This document shows, piece after piece, positions 18,060-26,619 of a stretch of DNA of 64,000 nt. The notes beneath the pieces were generated by a model. The model was not told the DNA's origin. It did no database searches and saw only the letters and a list, made by a program, of their open reading frames with translations. The position numbers were made by a program, and so were the translations under genes. Each line of letters begins with the position of its first letter. Within the stretch, counting starts at the first letter, position 1. The DNA is from Erythrobacter donghaensis (GTDB lineage: Bacteria > Pseudomonadota > Alphaproteobacteria > Sphingomonadales > Sphingomonadaceae), in the NCBI RefSeq assembly GCF_002155425.1, contig NZ_MUYG01000009.1, positions 124,001 through 188,000 of the forward strand. The letters are read 5' to 3'.

Positions 18060-19013
18060 ATGCGGGGCCTGCGGCTCGCAGAGGTCTGGGTGCTGGCAGC
18101 CGCGCTGCTGGCTGCGGCTTGCGTGCCCGAGGTCTTGGGCGCCGAGCCGGAGGCGCGCCGGACGGCCTCGGCCTTGCCTGACACCGCAGCCCTGACCGAG
18201 GCGCTCCCCAAGCCGCCCCCGACCCGCAGCGTCAGCGAGCTTTTGCAAAGCGGCGTGGTGATCGCCATCAGCCTGTCATCGCAGCAGATGCACGTGTTCC
18301 GCGACGGGGCCTATTGGCGCTCCAGTCCGGTATCGACCGGCAAGCGCGGGAAGGAGACCCCGCCGGGGGTCTTCGCGATCCTGCAGAAGAAGAAATTCCA
18401 CCGCTCAAACCTCTACAGCAATGCGCCGATGCCCTTCATGCAGCGCCTGACGTGGGACGGGATCGCGATCCACGCTGGACGCCTGCCGGGCTATCCCGCC
18501 TCGCACGGCTGCATCCGCATCCCCGATGCCTTCGCCCGCGAGCTATTCGCGATTACCGGGCCGGCCTCGACCGCAGTGATCGTGGTGGACGAGGCGCTGC
18601 CGGGTGAGGCCGATGCGCTCGCACTGGCGCAGCGCACCGATGCGCTGGTGCCGATCAACCCCGACCTGCTGAAGCGCGAGGGGCCCCTGCTGGCGAAGGC
18701 CAAGGCGGCACCGGAGGGCAGGTTGCCGGCTTCACGCACGATCGCTCTGCCGGGGCCCGCCGCAATCGCAACTGCGCTGCCGCTGGGATCGCAGACCATT
18801 CAACTCGCCGCAGCTATTAGTCCCGAGGATGCTGCCACCCAGTGGCAGGCACTGTCCGCGCGCAGCGCGGCCCTGCGAGACATGCAGATGGTGGTGATCC
18901 CGGCGATGGTGAACGGCAAGCAATATTACCGCCTGCGCGCCTCGGCGCCCGGTGCCCACGCGACGTGCACCGCGCTCAAGCGCGCCGGGATTGATTGTTT
19001 CGCGGTGAAGTGA
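18060..19013 (+). CDS. L,D-transpeptidase with SPOR-like tail
   Basis: A periplasmic YkuD-fold enzyme that makes 3-3 peptidoglycan crosslinks or attaches proteins to the wall. The 317-aa protein has an N-terminal export signal with AAACVPEV, which could be a lipobox. The catalytic block is AIHAGRLPGYPASHGCIRIP (nucleophile Cys in HGCIR, about residue 155). The C-terminal 75 residues (QWQALSARSAALRDMQMVVI ... GAHATCTALKRAGIDCF) look like a SPOR module, which binds denuded septal glycan and would place the enzyme at the division site. GGAGAG at 18049-18054 is the ribosome site. Confidence 0.9.
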   Translation: MRGLRLAEVWVLAAALLAAACVPEVLGAEPEARRTASALPDTAALTEALPKPPPTRSVSELLQSGVVIAISLSSQQMHVFRDGAYWRSSPVSTGKRGKETPPGVFAILQKKKFHRSNLYSNAPMPFMQRLTWDGIAIHAGRLPGYPASHGCIRIPDAFARELFAITGPASTAVIVVDEALPGEADALALAQRTDALVPINPDLLKREGPLLAKAKAAPEGRLPASRTIALPGPAAIATALPLGSQTIQLAAAISPEDAATQWQALSARSAALRDMQMVVIPAMVNGKQYYRLRASAPGAHATCTALKRAGIDCFAVK

Positions 19014-19025
19014 GCGAAGATGCGC

Positions 19026-19051
19026 GCGTGCCGGACACTGGCCCGGCACGC
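19026..19051 (+). terminator. Hairpin between converging genes
   Basis: GCGTGCCGG at 19026-19034 pairs perfectly with CCGGCACGC at 19043-19051 around an 8-base loop. It sits between the L,D-transpeptidase stop and the TM2-protein stop and can act on both strands. No clear T-run follows. Confidence 0.55.
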
Positions 19052-19070
19052 GGCTCTCAAGCCGGTTGGA

Positions 19071-19340
19071 TTAGAACCAGGGCTTGTGGCCCTCGACATA
19101 GATCCGGTTGAACTCGGCTTCGGGCTTGGTGAGGTAGAGGATCGCCTCGACCAGGCACACCACGCCGATGATCATCAGCGGGATGATGCCAATCAGCACC
19201 AGAGTGAGCAGATAGCTGATGATCGTCCCCACCAGCAGGATCACGCCTTCCTTGGTGTAACCGAGATAGAACTTGTGAACGCCGAGGCTGCCCAGGAACA
19301 GAGCAAGCAATCCGGCAGCGATCGGTGACTTGGTTTCCAT
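19071..19340 (-). CDS. TM2-domain membrane protein
   Basis: An 89-aa inner-membrane protein of two hydrophobic helices. The TM2 signature is clear: AAGLLALFLGSLGVHKFYLG followed by YTKEGVILL and a second helix ending in VVCLVEAILYL. The family has no settled bacterial function. In this place, just downstream of the MoxR ATPase gene (96 bases), it may be co-transcribed with it. The final residues IYVEGHKPWF are soluble. Confidence 0.85.
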   Translation of the reverse strand: METKSPIAAGLLALFLGSLGVHKFYLGYTKEGVILLVGTIISYLLTLVLIGIIPLMIIGVVCLVEAILYLTKPEAEFNRIYVEGHKPWF

Positions 19341-19436
19341 GATGTGATCCCCCTTAAGGCCCTGAGGCAGGCCAAGAGCTATCGCATGAAACGCCCGGTC
19401 ACAAGCCTGATCCGTTGCCCGTTTCGGACCTTTTCC

Positions 19437-20297
19437 TCAGCTCGGATTGCGCCGGGCCATGAAGGCGAGCCGTTCGAACAGCATGATGTCCTGTTCGTTC
19501 TTGAGCAGCGCACCATGCAGCGGAGGGATCGCGCTGGCGGGGTTGGCGCTTTGCAGGACGTCCAGCGGCATGTCCTCGTTGAGCAACAGCTTGAGCCAGT
19601 CGAGCAACTCGCTCGTCGAGGGCTTCTTCTTCAGGCCCGGCACTTCGCGCAGGTCGTAGAAGATATCCATCGCCTTCTTCACCAGCGTCTTCTGGATGCC
19701 GGGGAAGTGGACGTCGATGATGTCTTGCATCGTCTCGCGGTCGGGGAACTTGATGTAGTGGAAGAAACAGCGGCGCAGGAAAGCGTCGGGCAGCTCCTTC
19801 TCGTTGTTTGATGTGATGACGACGATCGGGCGCTCCTTGGCCTCGATCCGCTCCTGCGTTTCGTAGACGTCGAAGCTCATGCGATCGAGCTCCTGCAACA
19901 GGTCGTTCGGGAACTCGATATCGGCCTTGTCGATCTCGTCGATGAGCAGCACGGGAAGCTGCGGCGCGGTGAAGGCCTCCCACAGCTTGCCCTTTTTGAT
20001 GTAGTTGCGGATGTCGTGGACGCGCTCTTCGCCCAGCTGCCCGTCACGCAGGCGCGCCACGGCGTCATATTCGTAGAGGCCCTGATGTGCCTTGGTGGTG
20101 GACTTGATGTTCCACTCGATCAGCGGGGCGTTCAGCGCCTTGGAGATTTCATGCGCCAGCACGGTCTTGCCGGTGCCGGGCTCACCCTTCACCAGCAGCG
20201 GGCGGCGCAGCGTCACGGCAGCGTTGACGGCAACCTTGAGGTCTTCGGTGGCGATATAGGACTTCGTGCCTTCGAAACGCTGCTGCTGCTCGGTCAT
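19437..20297 (-). CDS. MoxR-family AAA+ ATPase
   Basis: A 286-aa cytosolic chaperone-like ATPase. Walker A is GEPGTGKT at residues 38-45, and Walker B is LLIDEIDKAD near residue 120. VITSNNEKELPDAFLRRCFF gives sensor 1 and the arginine finger. MoxR ATPases work with VWA proteins to activate or mature partner enzymes, and the VWA gene at 15260-16444 is the obvious partner, although three unrelated genes now lie between. The start is ATG 20297 (MTEQQQRFEGTKSY). Its target complex is not visible in the window. Confidence 0.92.
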   Translation of the reverse strand: MTEQQQRFEGTKSYIATEDLKVAVNAAVTLRRPLLVKGEPGTGKTVLAHEISKALNAPLIEWNIKSTTKAHQGLYEYDAVARLRDGQLGEERVHDIRNYIKKGKLWEAFTAPQLPVLLIDEIDKADIEFPNDLLQELDRMSFDVYETQERIEAKERPIVVITSNNEKELPDAFLRRCFFHYIKFPDRETMQDIIDVHFPGIQKTLVKKAMDIFYDLREVPGLKKKPSTSELLDWLKLLLNEDMPLDVLQSANPASAIPPLHGALLKNEQDIMLFERLAFMARRNPS

Positions 20298-20378
20298 GGG
20301 TTTTCCTGTGAGACTGAATTTCGCGCTCAGCGATAAGGGCGCGCTCGGCGCTGCGCAAGGGGGAGGGGTACTCCCAAA

Positions 20379-21677
20379 TCAGCGAGGCAATAGCAGAATC
20401 CGCTGGGCGATGCCTTCCAGCTTGCCCTCGTCCACCACTGCCGCCGGGTTGTTCCACCCCAGCGTGAGCACCCAGTCGCGCCCGGTCTGGTCGGTAAGCA
20501 ACCACGTAAGGTTGATCACCCCCGGCTCGCTCCCGCCCTTGAAGCCGATGTAACGCCACTTGTCCTTGACCATGCCGGTGGTCGCCGGGTTGATCGCCAT
20601 GATTTCGAACACCTTGGGGTCGGCGGTGCGGCGCATATACGCGAACAGTTTGGCGAGGTCGGCGGGCGAGGCAAACCACTCGATGTCGAGCGCCTTGGGA
20701 CCATTGGCGAATGCGGCGTTGATGACGTCCAGCGTGGGGCTTTCGCTGGCGGTCTGAACGACGTCGATGATCGCCCGCTTGCCCGCATCGCCGCTGCGCC
20801 AGTCGGCCAGCGTCTCAGCGTCACCCGCCTTGAGCATGAATAGCTGGCGGGTCGTCAGGAAGGGATCGTTAGCCGCTGGATCGCTGTGCCCGCTGTCGCG
20901 CATCAGCTTTTGCAGGCGATCCTGACCCAGCTCCTTGATCAGCTGGTCGGTGGCAGTGTTGTCGCTGATCGAGATCATCAGGCTCGCGAGCGTGTGAAGC
21001 GTCACCGGCGCGCCCTTGGGCCAGTTCTGGAGCTGCCCGCTGGGATAGCTCTTCTCGGTCAGCGCCACGACGTCGGTCCACTTGCGGCGGCCTGCCTTCA
21101 CGTCCTCGGCCAGCGCGGCGAGGACATAGAGCTTGAAGGTGGAACCCAGCGCGAGGCGCGTATCGGCGTTGCGGCTGATCAGCGGCGTGCCGCCACCCAG
21201 CGGCGCGAACCATGCATTGACGCTGCCGGGCAGGGCGGCGAGTTCTGCCGCGATCGCCTCGGCGCTGTCGCCTTCGACCGCGACGGCATCGACCGAGGTG
21301 AACAGCAATTCGCTGATCCGGTTGTCTTGCGCCGGGTCGATCGCGAGGCTGCCCTTGGCGAGACCGCGCTCGAACCGGATATGCAGCACTGCGCGGGTGC
21401 CCTCGGGCGGGGCGAGCAGCGCCACCTCGATCGCCGGGCCGAACTGGCCGGTTAGTCCCGCCGCCAGCGCCTTGACCTGCGCATCGGCGACCGCGGCGCG
21501 GAAGCCGTCGGTGAAAATCGTCTCCGGCTGCACCGTGCCGTTTAGCAGGGCCACGATCTGATCCGCGCGTTGTTCCAGCGCCGTCTTTGCGACGGTGTCC
21601 CGTGCTTCAGGCATCTGCGCCAACGCCTGCGGCGGCACCGCCAGCGCCATTAGACCAAGGCACGCAAACCACTTCAT
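20379..21677 (-). CDS. Exported serine hydrolase, beta-lactamase class A-like fold
   Basis: A 432-aa periplasmic protein with a signal peptide (MKWFACLGLMALAVPPQALA). An N-terminal 110-residue alpha/beta domain precedes a penicillin-recognising serine-enzyme domain. That domain has the SxxK nucleophile in LGSTFKLYV (about residue 184) and an SDN loop in ISISDNTAT. The third motif reads KGG (GFKGGSEPG) where KTG is usual, and I see no Glu166-type ExxxN motif. A peptidase or esterase acting on wall material is therefore more likely than a drug-destroying beta-lactamase. AGGGAGA precedes ATG 21677 by 8 bases. Confidence 0.82.
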   Translation of the reverse strand: MKWFACLGLMALAVPPQALAQMPEARDTVAKTALEQRADQIVALLNGTVQPETIFTDGFRAAVADAQVKALAAGLTGQFGPAIEVALLAPPEGTRAVLHIRFERGLAKGSLAIDPAQDNRISELLFTSVDAVAVEGDSAEAIAAELAALPGSVNAWFAPLGGGTPLISRNADTRLALGSTFKLYVLAALAEDVKAGRRKWTDVVALTEKSYPSGQLQNWPKGAPVTLHTLASLMISISDNTATDQLIKELGQDRLQKLMRDSGHSDPAANDPFLTTRQLFMLKAGDAETLADWRSGDAGKRAIIDVVQTASESPTLDVINAAFANGPKALDIEWFASPADLAKLFAYMRRTADPKVFEIMAINPATTGMVKDKWRYIGFKGGSEPGVINLTWLLTDQTGRDWVLTLGWNNPAAVVDEGKLEGIAQRILLLPR

Positions 21678-21700
21678 CGGCACAATCTCCCTATTCGCTG

Positions 21701-22069
21701 CTAAAGCCGCGGCGCGGCGCCGAGGCACACGAGCGCGAATTGCGCCGCGAGCATCAGCACGGTGGCGATCTGCCATCCGCTTCCTGCCGCGCGCATTCCG
21801 CGCTCCCATGTCCACACCCCCAGAGCCAGCGTGGCGAGCCCGCAGATGATGATCGTGACCCACCCCGATTGCCCCAGCAGCATCAGGAACAACACCGTAA
21901 GAATCACCATCTGCATCAGGAAGGCAGCAGCAAACCACGCGATCGGAATCGGGCGGTAGCTGGCATCGGGGATGTGCCAATCGGGCAAGGCGCTGTCGGG
22001 ACGCGAGATGCGGCGCTCGCCCGCGTAGATGTCCTCCTCGCGGGGGTTGGGATACTCGTTGTCAGGCAT
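21701..22069 (-). CDS. Small membrane protein of unknown function
   Basis: A 122-aa protein not recognised. About 40 polar residues at the N-terminus (PNPREEDIYAGERRI) are followed by three hydrophobic helices (PIAWFAAAFLMQMVILTVLF, WVTIIICGLATLALG and ATVLMLAAQFALVCLG). The start overlaps the parE stop by 8 bases, so translation is coupled to parE. The next gene, the serine hydrolase, follows 23 bases later. This places it in a parE operon but says nothing about its role. Confidence 0.7.
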   Translation of the reverse strand: MPDNEYPNPREEDIYAGERRISRPDSALPDWHIPDASYRPIPIAWFAAAFLMQMVILTVLFLMLLGQSGWVTIIICGLATLALGVWTWERGMRAAGSGWQIATVLMLAAQFALVCLGAAPRL

Positions 22070-24062
22070 CGATCAGATCGCGGTCGATCTCGCCCGCGCG
22101 GTTCTGGATGAAGTTGAAACGGTGTTCCGGGTTGCGGCCCATCAGCTCGTCCACCAGACGCGCAACGCCCGCCCGGTCCTCGAATTCCTGCGGCAGGGTG
22201 ATGCGGATCAGACCGCGCGTTTCGGGCGCCATGGTCGTCTCGCGCAATTGCTGCGGGTTCATTTCGCCGAGGCCCTTGAACCGGCTGACTTCGACCTTCT
22301 TGCCCTTGAACACCGTCGCTTCCAGCTCGGCCCGGTGGGCGTCGTCGCGGGCATAGCGGCTCTCCTTGCCTGCGGTCAGGCGGTAGAGCGGAGGCTGAGC
22401 GAGGAACAGGTGCCCCCGCTTCACGAGATCGGGCATTTCCTGAAAGAAAAAAGTCATCAAGAGCGTCGCGATATGCGCGCCGTCGACATCCGCGTCGGTC
22501 ATGATGATGATGCGGTCATAGCGCAGATTGTCGGCGTTGCAGTCCTTTCGGGTGCCGCAGCCGAGTGCCAGCGCGAGGTCGGCGATTTCGCTGTTGGCGC
22601 GGATCTTGTCTGCGGTGGCGCTGGCGACGTTGAGGATCTTGCCGCGGATCGGCAGGATCGCCTGCGATTTGCGATCCCGCGCCTGCTTGGCGCTGCCGCC
22701 TGCCGAATCGCCTTCGACGATGAACAATTCGGTCTCGCGCCCGCCTTCGCCGCTGCAGTCGGTGAGCTTGCCGGGCAGGCGCAGCTTCTTGGCGTTCGTC
22801 GCGGTCTTGCGCTTGATCTCGCGTTCTTGCTTGCGCTTCAGACGCTCGTCCATGCGCTCCATCACCTCGCCGAGCAGCGCCTTGCCGCGCTCCATATTGT
22901 CGGTGAGGAAGTGGTCGAAGTGGTCGCGCACCGCGTTCTCGACCAGTCGCGCGGCCTCAGGCGAGGTCAGGCGGTCCTTGGTCTGCGACTGGAACTGCGG
23001 ATCACGGATGAAGACTGAGAGCATCACCTCGCCGCCGGTCATGACGTCATCGGCGGTGATGTCCTTGGCCTTCTTGGCGCCGACCAGCTCGCCGAAAGCC
23101 CTGAGGCCACGGGTCAGGGCGCTGCGAAGGCCCTGTTCATGCGTGCCGCCATCGGGGGTGGGAACGGTGTTGCAGTACCAGCTGGTCGCTCCGTCCGAAT
23201 AGAGCGGCCAGGCAATCGCCCACTCGACCCGGCCTTGACCCACGCCGTCGATCTCGGGGAAATCCTGCGATCCGGCAAAGGGCTGGGCTGTCACGCATTC
23301 ACGCCCGCCGATCTGTTCGGCGAGGTGATCGGCGAGGCCGCCGGGGAACTTGAACACGGCCTCGGCGGGCACCTCTTCGCTGGCGAGCAAGGGCGCGCAT
23401 TTCCAGCGGATCTCGACGCCTGCGAACAGATAGGCCTTCGAGCGCGCCAGCTTGAACAGGCGCTTGGGGTTGAAGCTGCGCTCGCCGAATATCTCGGGGT
23501 CGGGGGTGAAGCTGACCGTGGTGCCGCGCCGGTTGGGCGTCGCGCCGAGGCTCTGGATCGCCCCCAGCGTCGCCCCGCGCGCAAACTCCTGCGCATAGAG
23601 CTGTTTGTCGCGCGCGACCTCAACCCGGGTGTGGCTGGAGAGCGCATTGACGACGCTGATCCCCACGCCGTGCAGACCGCCGCTGGTGGCATAGGCTTTC
23701 CCTGAGAACTTCCCGCCCGAGTGCAGCGTCGAGAGGATCACCTCAAGCGTCGACTTGCCCGGGAACTTGGGATGCTCGTCGACCGGGATACCGCGGCCAT
23801 TGTCGGCGATGCTCAGGCGGTTGCCTTCGTCGAGCCGCACTTCGATCCGCGTCGCATGGCCCGCGACGGCTTCGTCCATCGCATTGTCGAGCACTTCGGC
23901 GGCGAGGTGGTGATAGGCGCGGTCATCCGTGCCGCCGATATACATGCCGGGGCGGCGGCGGACGGGCTCCAGCCCTTCGAGCACTTCGATGGCGGAGGCA
24001 TTGTAGTCCCCGCTCGATGTCGGGGTGTTGGCGAAGAGATCGTCGGAGGTGGGATCGGACAT
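22062..24062 (-). CDS. parE: DNA topoisomerase IV subunit B
   Basis: The ATPase subunit of topoisomerase IV, which unlinks daughter chromosomes together with ParC (not in this window). The 666-aa protein has the GHKL nucleotide site (LDNAMDEAVAGHATRIEV and TSGGLHGVGISVVNALS), a transducer domain, and the TOPRIM metal site EGDSAGGSAKQARDR with DADVDGAHI. The length of under 700 residues and the ending MGRNPEHRFNFIQNRAGEID favour ParE over GyrB. I chose ATG 24062 (MSDPTSDDLFANTP). The gene heads a short operon with two membrane or exported proteins. Confidence 0.95.
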   Translation of the reverse strand: MSDPTSDDLFANTPTSSGDYNASAIEVLEGLEPVRRRPGMYIGGTDDRAYHHLAAEVLDNAMDEAVAGHATRIEVRLDEGNRLSIADNGRGIPVDEHPKFPGKSTLEVILSTLHSGGKFSGKAYATSGGLHGVGISVVNALSSHTRVEVARDKQLYAQEFARGATLGAIQSLGATPNRRGTTVSFTPDPEIFGERSFNPKRLFKLARSKAYLFAGVEIRWKCAPLLASEEVPAEAVFKFPGGLADHLAEQIGGRECVTAQPFAGSQDFPEIDGVGQGRVEWAIAWPLYSDGATSWYCNTVPTPDGGTHEQGLRSALTRGLRAFGELVGAKKAKDITADDVMTGGEVMLSVFIRDPQFQSQTKDRLTSPEAARLVENAVRDHFDHFLTDNMERGKALLGEVMERMDERLKRKQEREIKRKTATNAKKLRLPGKLTDCSGEGGRETELFIVEGDSAGGSAKQARDRKSQAILPIRGKILNVASATADKIRANSEIADLALALGCGTRKDCNADNLRYDRIIIMTDADVDGAHIATLLMTFFFQEMPDLVKRGHLFLAQPPLYRLTAGKESRYARDDAHRAELEATVFKGKKVEVSRFKGLGEMNPQQLRETTMAPETRGLIRITLPQEFEDRAGVARLVDELMGRNPEHRFNFIQNRAGEIDRDLIDA

Positions 24063-24119
24063 ACCGCGGACTATAGGCCCGCGCCGCGCAGCCTCACAAG
24101 CCACCCCCGGTGCTTTTAC

Positions 24120-25328
24120 TCACTTCCCGAAGCCGGTCGGTGCAGGGTCGACCGGATTGACCGCGCCGCCCTTGATCTCGCGCACTTCGAGCGCCCGCTC
24201 GATCACGCCATTGCGACCGAAGCGAAAGGCCCCGTCGACCCCGAGGAAGCCGCCCTTGTCGTAAAGCTCGGCCTTGGGGAAGGGCGTGCCGACCTTCCAG
24301 TCGCGCGCGACGCGCAGGGTCAGCAGCACGGCGTCATAGCCCAGCGTCGCAACGCGGTAGGGCTGCGCGCCGAAGCGGGCGGTGTAGCTGTCGGCAAAGC
24401 GGCTGAAGCGCTGGTCCGACACGGCGGCGAACAGCGCGCCCTCCATCGCCGGGGCGCGGGTGAGGGACGCCTCGCCGCTCCACAGCTCGGTGCCGAGGAT
24501 GCGGGTGCGTTTGCGCAGGCCGCGCTGCAACTCCGCTGCCGCATCGAGCCCGAGCCGCGCGCTGTCCGCGATCAGCACGGTGTCGAACCCGCCTGCGCTC
24601 CGCATCCGCCCGGCAGCGCTGACGATCGAAGTGTTGCCCCGCGCGTAATTCTCGCGCCGCACCAGCGATCCGCCGTAATCAGCGAGCGCATTTTCGAGCG
24701 CGGAATAGGCGCGGGTGCCGTAGTCGCCCTCAGGCACGAGGACGCCAAAGCGCGCTGCGCCGCGTCCGCGTGCGAAAGCAACCGCGCGGCGGATCGATTG
24801 TTCGGGCATATGGCCGATCACGAAGACATCGGGCCCGGCGACGGCGGGATCATTGACGAAGGCGATCACCGGCACGCCTGCGGGGCGCGCGGCGGCCTGC
24901 ACGGCGGGCACGGCATCGGCGCTGAGGGGGCCGAGGATCAGCTTGTTGCCATCGGCAATCGCCTTCTGTGCCGCCCCGCCGATCCCGGCGGAGGTATCAT
25001 AGGTGGTGATGCGCAGGTTCTCTGCGCCGGTATCGAGCAGTGCCATGGTGGTGGCGTTGGCGATCGCCTGTCCGACCGGGCCGGTATCCCCGCTCATCGG
25101 TACCAGCAGCGCGATGCGGTGGCGGTTCCTGTCGGTCGGCAATGCGGTGGCCGAAGGCTCGGGCGCAGGGCCGGGCGGAGGTGCGCTGGTGGGCGCGTCG
25201 CTCTTGGGGATCACCGCGCAGGCCCCGGTCATCAGCGCCGCACCTGCCAGCGCCAGATGGCGCCCGCGTATCTGCCGTGCCGCTGCCGCCAGCCATGCGG
25301 CCCAATTCGTCCGATTCCAAAGCTTCAT
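24120..25328 (-). CDS. Penicillin-binding protein activator, LpoA-like lipoprotein
   Basis: A 402-aa exported protein. After a basic lead, the hydrophobic stretch LALAGAALMTGACAV ends in a probable lipobox Cys near residue 38, then a Pro-rich linker. The body is a periplasmic-binding-protein fold (HRIALLVPMSGDTGPVGQAI ... LILGPLSADAVPAVQAAAR) as in the C-terminal half of LpoA, the activator of PBP1A. Divergence from rsmI-yraN repeats the well-known lpoA/yraN/rsmI neighbourhood of gammaproteobacteria. Only 26 bases separate the two divergent starts, so the promoters must overlap coding sequence. Confidence 0.8.
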   Translation of the reverse strand: MKLWNRTNWAAWLAAAARQIRGRHLALAGAALMTGACAVIPKSDAPTSAPPPGPAPEPSATALPTDRNRHRIALLVPMSGDTGPVGQAIANATTMALLDTGAENLRITTYDTSAGIGGAAQKAIADGNKLILGPLSADAVPAVQAAARPAGVPVIAFVNDPAVAGPDVFVIGHMPEQSIRRAVAFARGRGAARFGVLVPEGDYGTRAYSALENALADYGGSLVRRENYARGNTSIVSAAGRMRSAGGFDTVLIADSARLGLDAAAELQRGLRKRTRILGTELWSGEASLTRAPAMEGALFAAVSDQRFSRFADSYTARFGAQPYRVATLGYDAVLLTLRVARDWKVGTPFPKAELYDKGGFLGVDGAFRFGRNGVIERALEVREIKGGAVNPVDPAPTGFGK

Positions 25329-25354
25329 TCTTGCCGACCCCTCAGCCGTGCGCC

Positions 25355-26227
25355 ATGGACAGGCCTGTGAGACCGATGGCGCTTCCAACCCTTCCCGCGT
25401 GGGAACCCATAGCCGGGCTGTATATCGTTGCGACCCCGATTGGCAATCTTGGCGACATAACGCTGCGCGCGCTCGCTGTGTTGCAAGGTGCCGCGCTGAT
25501 CGCCTGCGAGGATACGCGGGTAACGGGTAAGCTGCTGAATCTCTACGGGATCAAGGCGCGGCTCCAGCGGCTCGACGATCACGCCCCGCCGGAAGTGCGC
25601 GCGCGAGTGATCGACGAAGCGAGGCAGGCGGCGGTCGTGCTGGTGAGCGATGCGGGCACGCCGCTGATCTCCGATCCGGGCTATCGTCTGGTTCGCGAGG
25701 CGCGCGCGGCGGGCATCACCGTCACCAGCATTCCGGGGCCCTGCGCCGCCGTTTCGGCCTTGGCAATGGCGGGATTGCCGAGTGACCGCTTCCTGTTTGC
25801 AGGCTTCTTGCCGGTCAAGGACAAGGCCCGGCGCGAGATGCTGGAGGGGCTCGCCGACGTCGCCGGAACGCTGGTGTTCTACGAAACCGCACCGCGGCTC
25901 GAACGCTCCTTGCTGGCCATTGCCGAGCTGTGGCCGACCCGCGAGGTCGCGGTCGCCCGCGAGCTGACCAAGTTGCACGAGGAATGTCGCACGGGCACCG
26001 CGGCGGCGCTCGCTAAACATTACGCCGCGCATCCTCCCAAGGGCGAGATCGTGTTGCTGATCGGCCCGCCGGGCGAGGACGAGGCTCCGGTGCACGACAC
26101 CGACGCCCTGCTGCGCGCGGCGCTGGCCGAGGCAGGGCCGGGCAAAGCAGCGGGGATCGTCGCCAAGGAGACCGGCATCGACCGCGCGGCGCTCTATGCT
26201 CGCGCGCTGGAGCTGAAAGGCGGATGA
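25355..26227 (+). CDS. rsmI: 16S rRNA (cytidine-1402-2'-O)-methyltransferase
   Basis: It methylates C1402 of 16S rRNA in the ribosomal P site, using S-adenosylmethionine. The 290-aa protein shows the tetrapyrrole-methylase-type fold: GLYIVATPIGNLGDITLRAL at the start, VSDAGTPLISDPGY, PGPCAAVSALAMAGLPSDRF and a helical C-terminus. ATG 25355 and ATG 25376 are both possible starts, and neither has a good ribosome site. It overlaps yraN as ATGA. Confidence 0.93.
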   Translation: MDRPVRPMALPTLPAWEPIAGLYIVATPIGNLGDITLRALAVLQGAALIACEDTRVTGKLLNLYGIKARLQRLDDHAPPEVRARVIDEARQAAVVLVSDAGTPLISDPGYRLVREARAAGITVTSIPGPCAAVSALAMAGLPSDRFLFAGFLPVKDKARREMLEGLADVAGTLVFYETAPRLERSLLAIAELWPTREVAVARELTKLHEECRTGTAAALAKHYAAHPPKGEIVLLIGPPGEDEAPVHDTDALLRAALAEAGPGKAAGIVAKETGIDRAALYARALELKGG

Positions 26228-26601
26228 CCGGCGCCCGGACCTCCGAACAGCGCCGCGATGCCGACAGCCGCGGCCGTCAGGGTGAGGCCGAGGCGGCGAT
26301 GTTCCTCGCCCAAGCCGGGTGGCGGATCGTTGCCGAGCGGGTGAAGACCAAGGCGGGCGAGATCGACCTGATCGCCAAGCGCACGGGCCTCGTCGCCTTC
26401 GTCGAAGTCAAATGGCGCGCCCGCGCGGCGAGCCTTGCCGACGCGATAGACGAACGCCGTCTCGCGCGCGTCGCCGCGGCGGTCGAGATTGTGTGGCAGG
26501 ACTATGCGAGCCAAGGCGAGGATATCCGCATCGACGTCATCCTGCTTGCGCCCGGCACCAAGCCGACCCACATCGAAAACGCCTGGATGCCTTTCGGCTG
26601 A
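26224..26601 (+). CDS. YraN-family endonuclease-fold protein
   Basis: A 125-aa protein of the UPF0102/YraN family, which has a restriction-nuclease-like fold (GRQGEAEAAMFLAQAGW, then KTKAGEIDLIAK and VAFVEVKWR, giving the D-ExK-type acidic cluster). Its biological role is not settled; relatives are linked to Holliday-junction or natural-transformation DNA. The start overlaps the rsmI stop as ATGA, and gshB follows 18 bases later. Confidence 0.9.
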   Translation: MTGARTSEQRRDADSRGRQGEAEAAMFLAQAGWRIVAERVKTKAGEIDLIAKRTGLVAFVEVKWRARAASLADAIDERRLARVAAAVEIVWQDYASQGEDIRIDVILLAPGTKPTHIENAWMPFG

Positions 26602-26619
26602 TCCCTCGGAGCTTAATCA

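Noticed and set aside
20379..21677. Calling the serine hydrolase an antibiotic-resistance beta-lactamase
   Set aside because: The KTG motif is altered and no Glu166 motif is visible. The fold alone does not justify the call.
23721..25370. A 549-aa plus-strand frame over parE and the LpoA-like gene
   Set aside because: Overlaps two well-supported genes on the other strand and has no motif.
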